A DNA stretch of 64,000 nt from Bacteriovorax sp. PP10 (GCF_035013165.1 NZ_JAYGJQ010000001.1:1736001-1800000), one strand, 5' to 3'; counted from the first letter of the stretch, positions 27,934-35,785 are shown. Numbers and translations: made by a program. Notes: generated by a model from the letters alone, not told the origin.

Positions 27934-28278
27934 ATGAACCGTAAAGTATTACCAGAAACGAGAGTGCATCCAGAGGCCTTAAAATTTATTTCAAACAATA
28001 ACATTGATGTCGTTCAGGAAGTTATCAATGTTGTTGAGAAAAATAAAATTGTTGTGGTTGGAATGGGGCAGAACCCAGTTGTGAAAAAAGCAAGGAAAGT
28101 TCTTGAAGAGCAGAAGTTAGAGTATACATACCTTTCATACGGGAATTATTTTTCTAAGTGGAAGCAGCGTTTGGCGATTAAGCTTTGGAGTGGGTGGCCG
28201 ACGTATCCGCAGGTGTTTGTTGATGGTACTCTGATTGGTGGATGTGATGAATTGATTAAGTTTTTGAAATTGAAGTAG
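27934..28278 (+). CDS. Glutaredoxin-fold protein lacking the active-site cysteine
   Basis: A 114-residue monothiol-glutaredoxin-like protein (ATG at 27934 with AGAGGA upstream). The Grx4-type C-terminal motifs are intact: WPTYPQVFVDGTLIGGCDEL, including the cis-Pro and the glutathione-binding TYPQ. However, the CGFS site reads GMGQNPV, so no redox thiol exists there; the only cysteine is in GGCDEL. It may bind glutathione or Fe-S clusters structurally, or have lost catalysis. It is the last gene of the Rrf2-ABC operon. Confidence 0.72.
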   Translation: MNRKVLPETRVHPEALKFISNNNIDVVQEVINVVEKNKIVVVGMGQNPVVKKARKVLEEQKLEYTYLSYGNYFSKWKQRLAIKLWSGWPTYPQVFVDGTLIGGCDELIKFLKLK

Positions 28279-28303
28279 AGAATTTAGATAGATCTTTTTG
28301 AGT

Positions 28304-28342
28304 AGGTTCCAGATCTGCAAGAAAATATTTTGCCTGGAACCT
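28304..28342. terminator. Hairpin after the Rrf2 operon
   Basis: AGGTTCCAG (28304-28312) pairs with CTGGAACCT (28334-28342), with an inner GCAA/TTGC. It starts 25 bases after the stop of the glutaredoxin-like gene. No T-run follows, but the position fits an operon end. A related pair of arms occurs at 34318-34374. Confidence 0.5.
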
Positions 28343-28365
28343 AGATTAAGTCTGTATCTTGAAAT

Positions 28366-28470
28366 TTATTCATTGCTAGGTTTTTTTGCCCTACTTTTCC
28401 ATAACAAATATGCCATAGCAACTGCAGGCACAAAGATTAGACCAGCATAAATAAAAGAAAAAAGCTTCAT
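28366..28470 (-). CDS. Single-helix small membrane protein (34 residues)
   Basis: A short ORF encoding 34 residues with one hydrophobic helix (starts MKLFSFIYAGLIFVPAVA) and a basic, polar tail (ends KKPSNE). TTGGAAG is 6 bases before the ATG, a credible ribosome site. The positive-inside tail and clean helix look like a real small membrane protein of the kind that modulates larger membrane complexes, but length alone makes this uncertain. Confidence 0.45.
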   Translation of the reverse strand: MKLFSFIYAGLIFVPAVAMAYLLWKSRAKKPSNE

Positions 28471-28562
28471 ATTATACTTCCAATTCTGCAAAATTAATGC
28501 GGATCCAATAAAAGAAAAGTAGTTTCTTTGGTAGTTTCATTTTTTAATAACCCCTTTGTAAA

Positions 28563-29354
28563 TTACAGTTGAATCGGTTTTTTTATAAATACTGTATTTC
28601 TATAAGTCTCATCCCCGCGCCAAAGAAGCTGAGGTGCATTTGTACTATAAACCCAAAATTTAGCACCTTTTCCTACAGAAGCTGATTGAGCTGAAGCAAG
28701 TAGGACATTCCATAAGTTTTTCTTACGATATGCTTTATTAATTGATCCGCACATTAAATAAGCACCACTATTTTTTACTGCTATTAAAACAGCACCAAGA
28801 ACTTTGTCATTTTTACAAATTAAAACAGACAATACATCCTTCTCAACATTCTTCATCATTTTATTAAATGTTTTCATGAAAACGTCATCACAAGAAAAAT
28901 TGTCTTCCATTGTTTTTAAAAAACCTGGATAAATAGATTTATCAAAATAATTTCCTATTTTAACTTGAATACCTTTTGGAATTTCTAGATTGATTGGATT
29001 TCTCCAAAAGTTGAGACTACTTTCATGGACATTAGTGCTCCATCCTTCATTTTTGAGTTTCAAAATTATCTTTTTATCGACCGGAGCATTACCCTTAGTC
29101 AGAAGATTGAAATAAGGATATTTTGCATTGAAAGGAGATTTAGAAACTGGTTTTTTAAACATTGTTTCAATTTTTGGAATATCTTTTTCCCAAGATTTTT
29201 GATTAGAAATCATAACTGGAGTCATCGCAGAGTTTCTCCAGAAGGGACAATTGTAATACTCAAAAGAATTTCCAATTTTTAATTTCTTGTCACCCAAAGC
29301 AGAGTAGCAATCAAGGATTTGTTGGATAGTCTCAGGTGTTGCGAATTTATTCAT
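28563..29354 (-). CDS. GNAT-fold protein of unknown substrate
   Basis: A 263-residue protein. The C-terminal half (about 130-260) follows the GNAT acetyltransferase pattern: VLICKNDKVLGAVLIAVKNSGAYLMCGSINKAYRKKNLWNVLLASA, with a basic turn (YRKKNLW) where acetyl-CoA pyrophosphate usually binds, then FWVYSTN. The Q/RxxGxG signature is degenerate, so the assignment is moderate and catalytic activity is uncertain. The start at 29354 has AGAG upstream. It is a single gene. Confidence 0.5.
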   Translation of the reverse strand: MNKFATPETIQQILDCYSALGDKKLKIGNSFEYYNCPFWRNSAMTPVMISNQKSWEKDIPKIETMFKKPVSKSPFNAKYPYFNLLTKGNAPVDKKIILKLKNEGWSTNVHESSLNFWRNPINLEIPKGIQVKIGNYFDKSIYPGFLKTMEDNFSCDDVFMKTFNKMMKNVEKDVLSVLICKNDKVLGAVLIAVKNSGAYLMCGSINKAYRKKNLWNVLLASAQSASVGKGAKFWVYSTNAPQLLWRGDETYRNTVFIKKPIQL

Positions 29355-29390
29355 GGCTTAATCTCTATTAAATTACTAATAGGATAGATT

Positions 29391-29424
29391 CTAAACTAAC
29401 TAAGAATAGTTTTGATAAAAATAA
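29391..29424. repeat. Element shared with 35516-35550
   Basis: The core TAAGAATAGTTTTGATAAAA is identical in both copies and the flanking CTAAA(A)CTA is nearly so. Each copy stands 37-55 bases upstream of a minus-strand start codon (29354 and 35461), so it may be a shared promoter region or a trace of duplication. Confidence 0.6.
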
Positions 29425-29645
29425 ATTATTAGGGGTTATGAAAGAAGAGACAAATGGTACATATATGTTAATGATCTTTGAATTGGAAAGGCCTTTTCAT
29501 CGCTGAATTATCTCACTGAAAATCTATTATAATTGTCTATTAATCTAGAAATTTAAGCTAAGTTCGTCTGCAGTCTAGTGCTGGCCATTCTGCTATTGTA
29601 TTGATTTTTCATCCATTTTAGCTCTGAATGGACGTATTTCTAATA

Positions 29646-29675
29646 GATGCAAAAAGCATCATTTTGATGTATAAT
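29646..29675 (+). promoter_or_regulatory. Promoter and inverted repeat of the toxin-antitoxin operon
   Basis: GATGC-AAAAA-GCATC at 29646-29660 is a perfect dyad and TATAAT at 29670-29675 is a consensus -10 box. The dyad covers the -35 region, where an RHH antitoxin would be expected to bind for autoregulation. Confidence 0.55.
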
Positions 29676-29693
29676 GAATCAAAAGGAGGCCTT

Positions 29694-29924
29694 ATGAGCA
29701 AAGCTAGAACTGTGAGATTTGATGAAGATGTTGACCCATTGGTAGATCGTTTCGTAGAAAAAAATGACATCAATTTTAATAAGCTGGTGAACCTTGCTGT
29801 TAAAGAATTTATTTCTAAGCCACACACGATTGAGCTTGAGCCTGTTACAGCGGATGAGTGGGATAAGAATATGAAGAAGGCCTATAAGAAAAATAAAAAG
29901 GCCATGGATGAATTAGCAAAATGA
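29694..29924 (+). CDS. Ribbon-helix-helix antitoxin of a Doc-type pair
   Basis: A 76-residue protein from ATG 29694, preceded by a near-perfect AAAGGAGG. The first 45 residues form a ribbon-helix-helix DNA-binding domain (KARTVRFDEDVDPLVDRFVEKNDINFNKLVNLAVKEFIS). The Lys-rich C-terminal helix (about 55-76) would neutralise the toxin. It overlaps the Doc gene by 4 bases, ensuring coupled translation. The earlier start at 29628 would begin ahead of the promoter and is rejected. Confidence 0.78.
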   Translation: MSKARTVRFDEDVDPLVDRFVEKNDINFNKLVNLAVKEFISKPHTIELEPVTADEWDKNMKKAYKKNKKAMDELAK

Positions 29925-30331
29925 AGATTAAGGTTCCGACTGTCGAGAACGTCATACAGACTAATAAGTTTGTCTGTAATGAAAAAGGACAGATTTCACA
30001 TCTATTAGATCGAGGAAAAATTGAAAGTGCGATCAGTACTGCATTTTATCCTGGGTCTGAGCCTTTTGAAAATGGAGGTGTCGCTAGACTTGCTGGATCA
30101 CTTTGCTTTTACTTAACAAAGATTCATGCATTTTTAGATGGCAATAAGCGGACTGCTACTTTAGCGGCCATTATTTTTATGAATGCAAATGGATGGGACC
30201 TGTCTTACCCAGATAATGATGAAGATGAGTTTTCCGAACTTGCAAAAATTATAAACCAAGCTGCTGCAAGTGAGATTTCTAGAGGAGAGTTAATAGAATG
30301 GTTTGAGCTGCATAAAATTTTAATTGATTAA
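29921..30331 (+). CDS. Doc/Fic-family toxin
   Basis: A 136-residue death-on-curing type protein. The Fic core motif is HAFLDGNKRTATLAA (about 69-83), matching HxFx(D/E)GNKR with the catalytic His and the Gly/Asn anchor for phosphate. P1 Doc phosphorylates EF-Tu; other Fic proteins transfer AMP. N-terminal NVIQTNKFVCNEKG matches the usual Doc opening. It is coupled with the RHH antitoxin by an ATGA overlap and ends in a hairpin that includes its last codons. Confidence 0.85.
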   Translation: MKIKVPTVENVIQTNKFVCNEKGQISHLLDRGKIESAISTAFYPGSEPFENGGVARLAGSLCFYLTKIHAFLDGNKRTATLAAIIFMNANGWDLSYPDNDEDEFSELAKIINQAAASEISRGELIEWFELHKILID

Positions 30332-30347
30332 GGATAAAATTTTATGC
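30310..30347. terminator. Hairpin overlapping the end of the toxin gene
   Basis: GCATAAAATTTTA (30310-30322) pairs perfectly with TAAAATTTTATGC (30335-30347). The stop codon of the toxin gene (30329-30331) lies in the loop. It separates the toxin gene from the convergent ABC transporter. Confidence 0.5.
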
Positions 30348-30392
30348 ATTGAAGTACTCTCGAACCATCTCATTATATCCTGCAATACTAAA

Positions 30393-33300
30393 TCAAGCGA
30401 CAACCCGGCCATCATTCAACGTAATAACCTGATCACAATGCGCGGCTGAACTCGGCCTATGAGCAATAATAATTGCAGTCCTTCCAATAAACGCCGTCTG
30501 TATCGTATCCTGAATCAAAGCATCCGTTTCAACATCCACACTAGCAGTCGCTTCATCCAGAATAATAATTTTCGTATTAGCAATCAAGGCACGAGCAAGA
30601 CACAACAACTGCCTCTGCCCAACACTAAAGTTCAATCCATTCTCATGAACAATTGTCTCTAAGCCTGATGGAAGACTTCTCACAAGTGCTGCCATATGCG
30701 ATTTTTCCAGAGCACTCCAAATAACCTCATCGCTATATTCATAATTTCTATCTAAGTTCTCGCGTAACGATCCTATAACGAGAGTCGGCTCTTGAGGAAC
30801 ATAAGCAATAGACTGACGAAGTCTCGCCAAAGGAATTGTTTGAACATCCACACCATCAATCAAAATTTTTCCTTTCTCAGAAAGAAAGTTTCTACTGATC
30901 GCTTGGATAATACTACTTTTCCCAGATCCCGTTCTCCCCATTAGAGCAGCGTGCTTCCCACCTTGAATCTTAAAATCTACACTTTTTAAAATCCATGGAA
31001 GATCTATATTGTAACGGGCCCATACGCCTGCAAATTCAACTGTTCCAACTGTCGGCCAGACGGCATCTGGGCGAAGAGCAGGTTCGTGATTAATAGAAGG
31101 CTCAGGACTTAATAATGAGACATCATGTAAGCGCTCAACTGAGACCATCGCATTTTCAATTTCAGAAGTTCCACGAGAAATCGATTTTAAGTTTCCTAAA
31201 AACTCATTAGAGAAAACGAGAATTAATCCGGCCAGGGCGGCATCAATCATTTTATTATGTGATAAATAAATTAAACTCGCCGTCGTTGTCCCGACAAAAA
31301 TAGTGGCAAGAATCCCCAGGTGAACGTCGGTGTAACATTTCATATAACGAGCACTGATAGAAACTCGTTGGGCCGTACGGATTTTTTCGACAAAGTTAGT
31401 TGAAAATTCTTCAACACGATTATGACTTCTGATCGCTGTTCTACCACGGATGCATTCACGGAAAAAAGCAAACATCGGGCTTCGGCTTATAGAAGATAGG
31501 CGAGCGAGGTCTCTTGATGCTGGCTGAGTGAAAAGAAAAAATCTCATATAAGCAAATAGAGTAGGAATCGCGGCCAATGTCATGAAAGGGACATTCCAGC
31601 ATATAAATCCGATTTTAAAAATCATATTTAAAATGGCATCGAGGTAACGAGAAATAAATCGTGATAGCGAAGACTCGATTCTCTCCAGGTCGACAGAAAA
31701 ACGATTGAGAATTCTTCCCGATGGATTCACATCAAAGTAGCGTAGTGGTGAAGCTAAAATTGCAGAAAAAGCACGCTTATGAATTCTGTTGGCAGCGTGA
31801 ATCACTGTCATCGTCGATGTCCTGTCACCCCAATACGACATGAAGAGAGCACACAAAGCTATCGCTGCATAAATTCCCCAGCCAATAGCAGGAGAGAATT
31901 GTGAAGATACAGAAGAATTGGCCCAGTTCTTTAACCAGAAATTCTGAAGCAGAGTGAGGATATTGGCCGAACAAAGAATAACAGCGAGAGAAATCGCCTT
32001 GTTTTTCCAATCAGCGCCGTCACCAAACGAATGTAAAAAATTCTTATAGACGTTGCTGCGAACTCGACCGATCCTTCTGTCTTCGACAGTTGTAAATTCA
32101 GTCGGAGTGGCCTCTTCTTCAGTTTCTTCATTAACATGAACAGCAACAGGAGTTTCAACATGATCATGTTGAGATTTAAGTTCACTCTCTATAAAAGTTC
32201 TAAACTCCGGATTCGTTGCGACCAGGTCATGGTAAGTTCCCATGGCCGAAATTGTTCCATTTTCCAGGAAAAGAATATTATCAAATCTTGGAAGTGAGTT
32301 AAGTCTGTGAGTCACACAAATTCTTGTTTTGTCTGACCAGTGATTAAAAAGCAGCTGATTCGAAATAAACATTTCTGTTTTTACATCGAGAGCACTGAAA
32401 GGATCATCAAGAAGAATAATTTCCGGATTCATCACCACAGCACGGACCATTGAAAGTCGCTGCTTTTGCCCACCTGAAAGATTGATTCCGTGTTCACCAA
32501 TTTCAGTGTCCAATCCGTGAGGCATTAACGCCAGGTCGGGTTGGAAGGCGCAAAGTTTGATAGCTTCATCGATGAGAGATTTATCTAAATTATTTTTTCC
32601 GAACTCAATGTTTTTTCTAACGGTATCGTTCATGATAAAAGGCTGCTGAGGAACATAAGCAATACGCTTATTCTGCTCTTGCATCCAGACTTTTCCATGC
32701 CCTTGCATTTCACCAATCAAAGTTTCAAGCAGAATTGATTTTCCACTTCCGACTCTTCCTACGATCGCAAGACTTTTTCCATTTTCAACGATGAATGAAA
32801 TATTTTGCAGTATAGATTTGCCATCGATAGAGACATCTAATGATGAAGTCCCTGTGTTGGTTTTATTTTGATCTCTTAATTTTTGCTCTTCTTCTGAAAT
32901 TTCTTCCAGCGAAAAGAAATCAATTAATCTTTGGGCCGAAGCAAGAGTCTTCGCAAAAACAGTGATGACATCTTTAAGAATTAAAAATGGCATAGGCAAA
33001 TCAGCATAGATAACGAGTGCTGCAAAAACTTTTGCCGGTGTCAGCACATTTCCCATTGCTACATAAAGACCGAATCCAATAATCGCGGCCATTGTGGCCG
33101 AGCCCATAAATATGAGAGATCCAAAGGCCGAAAGAAGCGTGCGCTTTTCTAAACTTTGAAGTTCTGCATCTCTTAGACTCAAACAATCCTTAGTCGTCGC
33201 TTTTTCCCAGACAAAAGATTTAATCACTCGAATCCCAGTGATCACTTGAGACATATAAGTGACGCGCTCATCACGTCTCTTCATCAACTCAAATTCATAT

Positions 33301-33995
33301 TCACGGGATTTTTTCGAAATGTATTTTGCCAGCGGAATAACTAAAGCAAGAACAAAAACGCTGATTGCTCCGGGCATTCCTAGAAATTTATGAAGAAGAT
33401 AAGTCGCAATAATAAGGTGAGTGATAACTCCGAGACAGTCCGCAATTCTCTCTACAAGATTCGTGACCGAGTCCACATCAACTTCAAGACGATTAATTAA
33501 ATCTCCCGACGGGCATTTCTGACGACTTTCAAAGTTTAAAGCAAAGGCCTTTCGCAAAACTTCTTTCTGCAGGCCATGTGTCATCTTTATTTTCGCTTTC
33601 ATGAAGGTCATCATGTACTGAGCGAACACCAGGATGGTCATCATTGATGAAAGAGAAAAAACCACTCCCCATAATCCGGCCGTTCTAATGTCATCTTGAG
33701 CAACCGCAGTCAGATAAGAGTGAATCGCAAGAGCGGTAAGACCACCCATGGCCTCGTTCCATTGAAAAAGCATGACGGTTTTAAACGTCGCCATTTTTTG
33801 CTTACGCAATTGAACCCACAAAAATTTTAAGCGTGGGTGCTTTTCGTGGCCCAGATTGAATTCATTCGGCAGGAATGCTGAATTTTTAATATCGTCAGGT
33901 AGAGGAATAAGATCGTCGATCTGAAGAGGGCGACGACGAGCAAGCCTGGAAAGATTAAAAGCTTTCCAAAAGAATAGAGTTTGCAGCCAAACCAT
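30393..33995 (-). CDS. Full-length ABCC (MRP/CFTR-type) ABC transporter
   Basis: A 1200-residue single chain ordered TMD1-NBD1-TMD2-NBD2. NBD1 has Walker A GRVGSGKS (about 410), signature LSGGQKQRLS and Walker B IILLDDPFSALD, where the catalytic Glu is replaced by Asp. NBD2 has GRTGSGKSS (about 1015), NFSVGQRQLLCLARALI and IIILDEATASVD. The Asp in NBD1 and the variant SVGQ signature of NBD2 are the asymmetric marks of eukaryotic ABCC proteins. No extra N-terminal TMD0 is seen. It would export organic anions or lipids by analogy. The ribosome site is AAGGAC; the leader resembles that of the SulP gene at 48998. Confidence 0.88.
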   Translation of the reverse strand: MVWLQTLFFWKAFNLSRLARRRPLQIDDLIPLPDDIKNSAFLPNEFNLGHEKHPRLKFLWVQLRKQKMATFKTVMLFQWNEAMGGLTALAIHSYLTAVAQDDIRTAGLWGVVFSLSSMMTILVFAQYMMTFMKAKIKMTHGLQKEVLRKAFALNFESRQKCPSGDLINRLEVDVDSVTNLVERIADCLGVITHLIIATYLLHKFLGMPGAISVFVLALVIPLAKYISKKSREYEFELMKRRDERVTYMSQVITGIRVIKSFVWEKATTKDCLSLRDAELQSLEKRTLLSAFGSLIFMGSATMAAIIGFGLYVAMGNVLTPAKVFAALVIYADLPMPFLILKDVITVFAKTLASAQRLIDFFSLEEISEEEQKLRDQNKTNTGTSSLDVSIDGKSILQNISFIVENGKSLAIVGRVGSGKSILLETLIGEMQGHGKVWMQEQNKRIAYVPQQPFIMNDTVRKNIEFGKNNLDKSLIDEAIKLCAFQPDLALMPHGLDTEIGEHGINLSGGQKQRLSMVRAVVMNPEIILLDDPFSALDVKTEMFISNQLLFNHWSDKTRICVTHRLNSLPRFDNILFLENGTISAMGTYHDLVATNPEFRTFIESELKSQHDHVETPVAVHVNEETEEEATPTEFTTVEDRRIGRVRSNVYKNFLHSFGDGADWKNKAISLAVILCSANILTLLQNFWLKNWANSSVSSQFSPAIGWGIYAAIALCALFMSYWGDRTSTMTVIHAANRIHKRAFSAILASPLRYFDVNPSGRILNRFSVDLERIESSLSRFISRYLDAILNMIFKIGFICWNVPFMTLAAIPTLFAYMRFFLFTQPASRDLARLSSISRSPMFAFFRECIRGRTAIRSHNRVEEFSTNFVEKIRTAQRVSISARYMKCYTDVHLGILATIFVGTTTASLIYLSHNKMIDAALAGLILVFSNEFLGNLKSISRGTSEIENAMVSVERLHDVSLLSPEPSINHEPALRPDAVWPTVGTVEFAGVWARYNIDLPWILKSVDFKIQGGKHAALMGRTGSGKSSIIQAISRNFLSEKGKILIDGVDVQTIPLARLRQSIAYVPQEPTLVIGSLRENLDRNYEYSDEVIWSALEKSHMAALVRSLPSGLETIVHENGLNFSVGQRQLLCLARALIANTKIIILDEATASVDVETDALIQDTIQTAFIGRTAIIIAHRPSSAAHCDQVITLNDGRVVA

Positions 33996-34005
33996 AACTC
34001 GTGTG

Positions 34006-34030
34006 TCCTTAATAAATTAATAATGGAAGA
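34006..34030. repeat. Leader element shared with the SulP gene (49004-49035)
   Basis: TCCTTAATAAAT-ATTAATAATGGAAGA here matches the sequence upstream of the SulP gene, where 7 extra bases separate the two halves. In both places it includes the ribosome site of a minus-strand transporter gene. Confidence 0.65.
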
Positions 34031-34039
34031 GCAAAAAAA

Positions 34040-34056
34040 TGGTGCCCGAGACGAGA
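34040..34056. repeat. tRNA-Leu 3'-end duplicate (outer copy)
   Basis: TGGTGCCCGAGACGAGA is identical to the last 17 bases of the tRNA-Leu gene at 49334-49350, in the same orientation. It includes the CCA end, discriminator, 3' acceptor strand and part of the T arm. It is a candidate attachment-site copy left by integration at the tRNA. Confidence 0.8.
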
Positions 34057-34487
34057 TTCCCGAAGGCCATCTTACAGCCATCAATCCTTAACAAGTCATC
34101 TCAATAAAGTATAATAATATTAATGTATTTGGAAATATAATTGAGTTATCTATTGAAATTGTTATTTTTCATCATCAAACATTTCGATCACAGGGTCTTC
34201 ATATTTTCTTATTAAGAACATAGTTTTATGACCTTTAATTAATTCATGAATTTTTAACTCTTAATTTAGGTATAGTTGTTAAAAAATAAGTAGGGTATCT
34301 CACATACCAACAACTAAAGTTCCAGGCATCTTCAAACTGCCAGTGCAAGAAGACAAGTGGGCTGGCTGGAACCTTTCACAGAAAATGGGATCATATTTCT
34401 CTATGTTAATGGAGTGAAAAGGTAGGACATTTGTGACCGTATTAAGAAAGATTAAAACAAAAAGTCCAATATCCCGATAAATAAAGA

Positions 34488-35264
34488 ATGAAAATTTTAT
34501 TTATTTTCTTATTCTCATTTTTTTATTTCAGCGATGCTTACACGCAAGTTAATACTGAAAGAACTAAAGTCTTTTTTAAGACTCTAGAAAATATCGGTGT
34601 GCCTCCAATTGCTTGCGATACAAAGTTTGGATTAGCAACGACGACCGTAGTGCCTGTTGACTTCAAAACGGTAAAGCTAAACGTCAGCTCAAAAAGATTA
34701 GAAAATTATGAGGGAGTCAAGGTAAGTGTTCTATCAAAAGAAGAGGCACAAAAACTTTTTGATAGCTTTAAAGAGCTAAGATATATTCCTTCTAAATACT
34801 TGGAGGATGGATGTTACGCCCGTGCACATGAGCTTGCATTAATCGCAAAAAATAATGGCATAACTCTAGGTAAGGCATTCCTTTTACCTAACAAAGATGG
34901 TGATCTTCTTTATCCTAAAAACATAAAGGCGAATGATCCAGATAGGTTTGCAAAGAGTTTTAATGGTTGGAAGTATCATGCAAATGCTTTTGTCTTAGTT
35001 CAAAATGGTGACAAAGTTGAACCCTATGTCTTTGATCTTGGCGTTTCAGAAAAAATTCAAAGTTTCGATGAATGGAAGAATAATCTTGCTCATTCTCCTA
35101 AGGAAAGTCGAATCATTACAAAGCCTGCGGCTTCTATCTTTCATGACAGTTCGTTCTCATCTCCTGATTTAAGTATTATTGATAGTTTGGTAGAGACTCA
35201 AAAAACAATCGATGAGCTTGGTATGGATGAATATCTCTTTCGGCTAGAGAGTGGCTGGCTTTAA
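34488..35264 (+). CDS. Secreted protein-glutaminase-like deamidase
   Basis: A 258-residue exported protein (signal peptide MKILFIFLFSFFYFSDAYTQ). The core follows the protein-glutaminase papain-like fold of Chryseobacterium enzymes: DGCYARAHELALIAKNNGI with Cys109, GWKYHANAFVLVQ with His164, and EPYVFDLGVSEKIQSFDEW with Asp183, giving a Cys-His-Asp triad in the right order and spacing. Such enzymes deamidate protein glutamines. In a predator it could act on prey proteins. Assignment rests on motif alignment from memory. It lies between two tRNA-fragment copies and converges with slyX. Confidence 0.68.
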   Translation: MKILFIFLFSFFYFSDAYTQVNTERTKVFFKTLENIGVPPIACDTKFGLATTTVVPVDFKTVKLNVSSKRLENYEGVKVSVLSKEEAQKLFDSFKELRYIPSKYLEDGCYARAHELALIAKNNGITLGKAFLLPNKDGDLLYPKNIKANDPDRFAKSFNGWKYHANAFVLVQNGDKVEPYVFDLGVSEKIQSFDEWKNNLAHSPKESRIITKPAASIFHDSSFSSPDLSIIDSLVETQKTIDELGMDEYLFRLESGWL

Positions 35265-35461
35265 TAATGTGGAGGAACATCGTCCTCTAACGTTCTAGTA
35301 GACTGTGCATTACCATCGATAGAAATTTTCAAGTTTTGAATCTCTTTGATTAATTTATCGATGAGCTGCTGCTGATCGGAAACCATTTTATTCAACTCAT
35401 CTACAAGAAAATCTTGGTGAGAGAATTTAATTTCAAGGGCCGTTAAACGTTCTTCAATCAT
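35261..35461 (-). CDS. slyX: SlyX-family coiled-coil protein
   Basis: A 66-residue protein, nearly all helix with a heptad pattern (ERLTALEIKFSHQDFLVDELNKMVSDQQQLIDKLIKEIQ), ending in DDVPPHY, the typical SlyX tail. Function in the family is unknown. It overlaps the convergent deamidase gene by 4 bases. The start at 35461 has GAGG upstream. Confidence 0.8.
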   Translation of the reverse strand: MIEERLTALEIKFSHQDFLVDELNKMVSDQQQLIDKLIKEIQNLKISIDGNAQSTRTLEDDVPPHY

Positions 35462-35515
35462 AAATACCTCTGTAATTTTCCTTTTAATGTATGTTTTTTT
35501 AACAAATAGAGCAGA

Positions 35516-35550
35516 CTAAAACTAGATAAGAATAGTTTTGATAAAAAATA
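35516..35550. repeat. Element shared with 29391-29424
   Basis: Second copy of the TAAGAATAGTTTTGATAAAA element. Here it lies 55 bases upstream of slyX and 32 bases from the tRNA-fragment copy. Confidence 0.6.
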
Positions 35551-35581
35551 ATAACTATGGATAATAGAAGAAGAGAAAAAA

Positions 35582-35598
35582 TGGTGCCCGAGACGAGA
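35582..35598. repeat. tRNA-Leu 3'-end duplicate (inner copy, candidate attL)
   Basis: The same 17 bases as 49334-49350, direct orientation, followed by ATCCCG where the tRNA has CTTGAA. The copy at 34040 continues TTCCCG, so the two outlying copies are more alike to each other past the core than to the tRNA. Confidence 0.82.
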
Positions 35599-35645
35599 AT
35601 CCCGGCTTCACTTTTTTACTATCACAACAGATCACTTTAATTATC

Positions 35646-35672
35646 AAAAAAAGGCTATCAAATCAAAGCCTT
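35646..35672 (-). terminator. Rho-independent terminator downstream of dapB-like gene
   Basis: On the minus strand AAGGCT pairs with AGCCTT across a 10-base loop and is followed by a run of seven T. It lies about 115 bases beyond the stop of the DapB-like gene. Confidence 0.65.
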
Positions 35673-35733
35673 AACAACAAGTTTTAGATTCACAATTGAT
35701 ATCCACAATGTTCGGTTTTTATCCATTTTTAGG

Positions 35734-35757
35734 AATTTTAGAACCGATTTAGAACCG
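35734..35757. repeat. Left copy of a 24-base direct repeat at the island ends
   Basis: AATTTTAGAACCGATTTAGA plus ACCG. It matches 49260-49283 at 23 of 24 positions, same orientation. Each copy itself contains two TAGAACCG units. Confidence 0.7.
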
Positions 35758-35785
35758 CGAACGAAGTTATTTGATAACGAAATGT

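Larger units (their letters stand above)
29355..29693. other. Intergenic region upstream of the toxin-antitoxin genes
   Basis: It contains a 34-base element at 29391-29424 that recurs at 35516-35550 and the promoter/operator of the toxin-antitoxin pair at its right end. Between 29430 and 29640 I see nothing of note. Confidence 0.4.
33996..34487. other. Intergenic region with tRNA fragment and structured DNA
   Basis: It holds the outer tRNA 3'-end copy (34040-34056) and a dyad at 34274-34315 (AGTTGTT with AACAACT, inner GGTAT/ATACC). Further right, GTTCCAG and CTGGAAC pair at 34319-34372. A short minus-strand frame near 34162-34221 looks protein-like (ending MFDDEK) but has no good start and may be a gene remnant. 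Confidence 0.45.
35462..35785. other. Intergenic left boundary of the putative island
   Basis: It contains the 35516-35550 repeat, the inner tRNA-fragment copy (35582-35598), a terminator for dapB (35646-35672) and the left GAACCG repeat (35734-35757). No gene was seen. Confidence 0.55.

Noticed and set aside
34162-34221. Short minus-strand frame ending MFDDEK
   Set aside because: It is protein-like but only about 19 codons from the ATG, with no ribosome site. At best a remnant.
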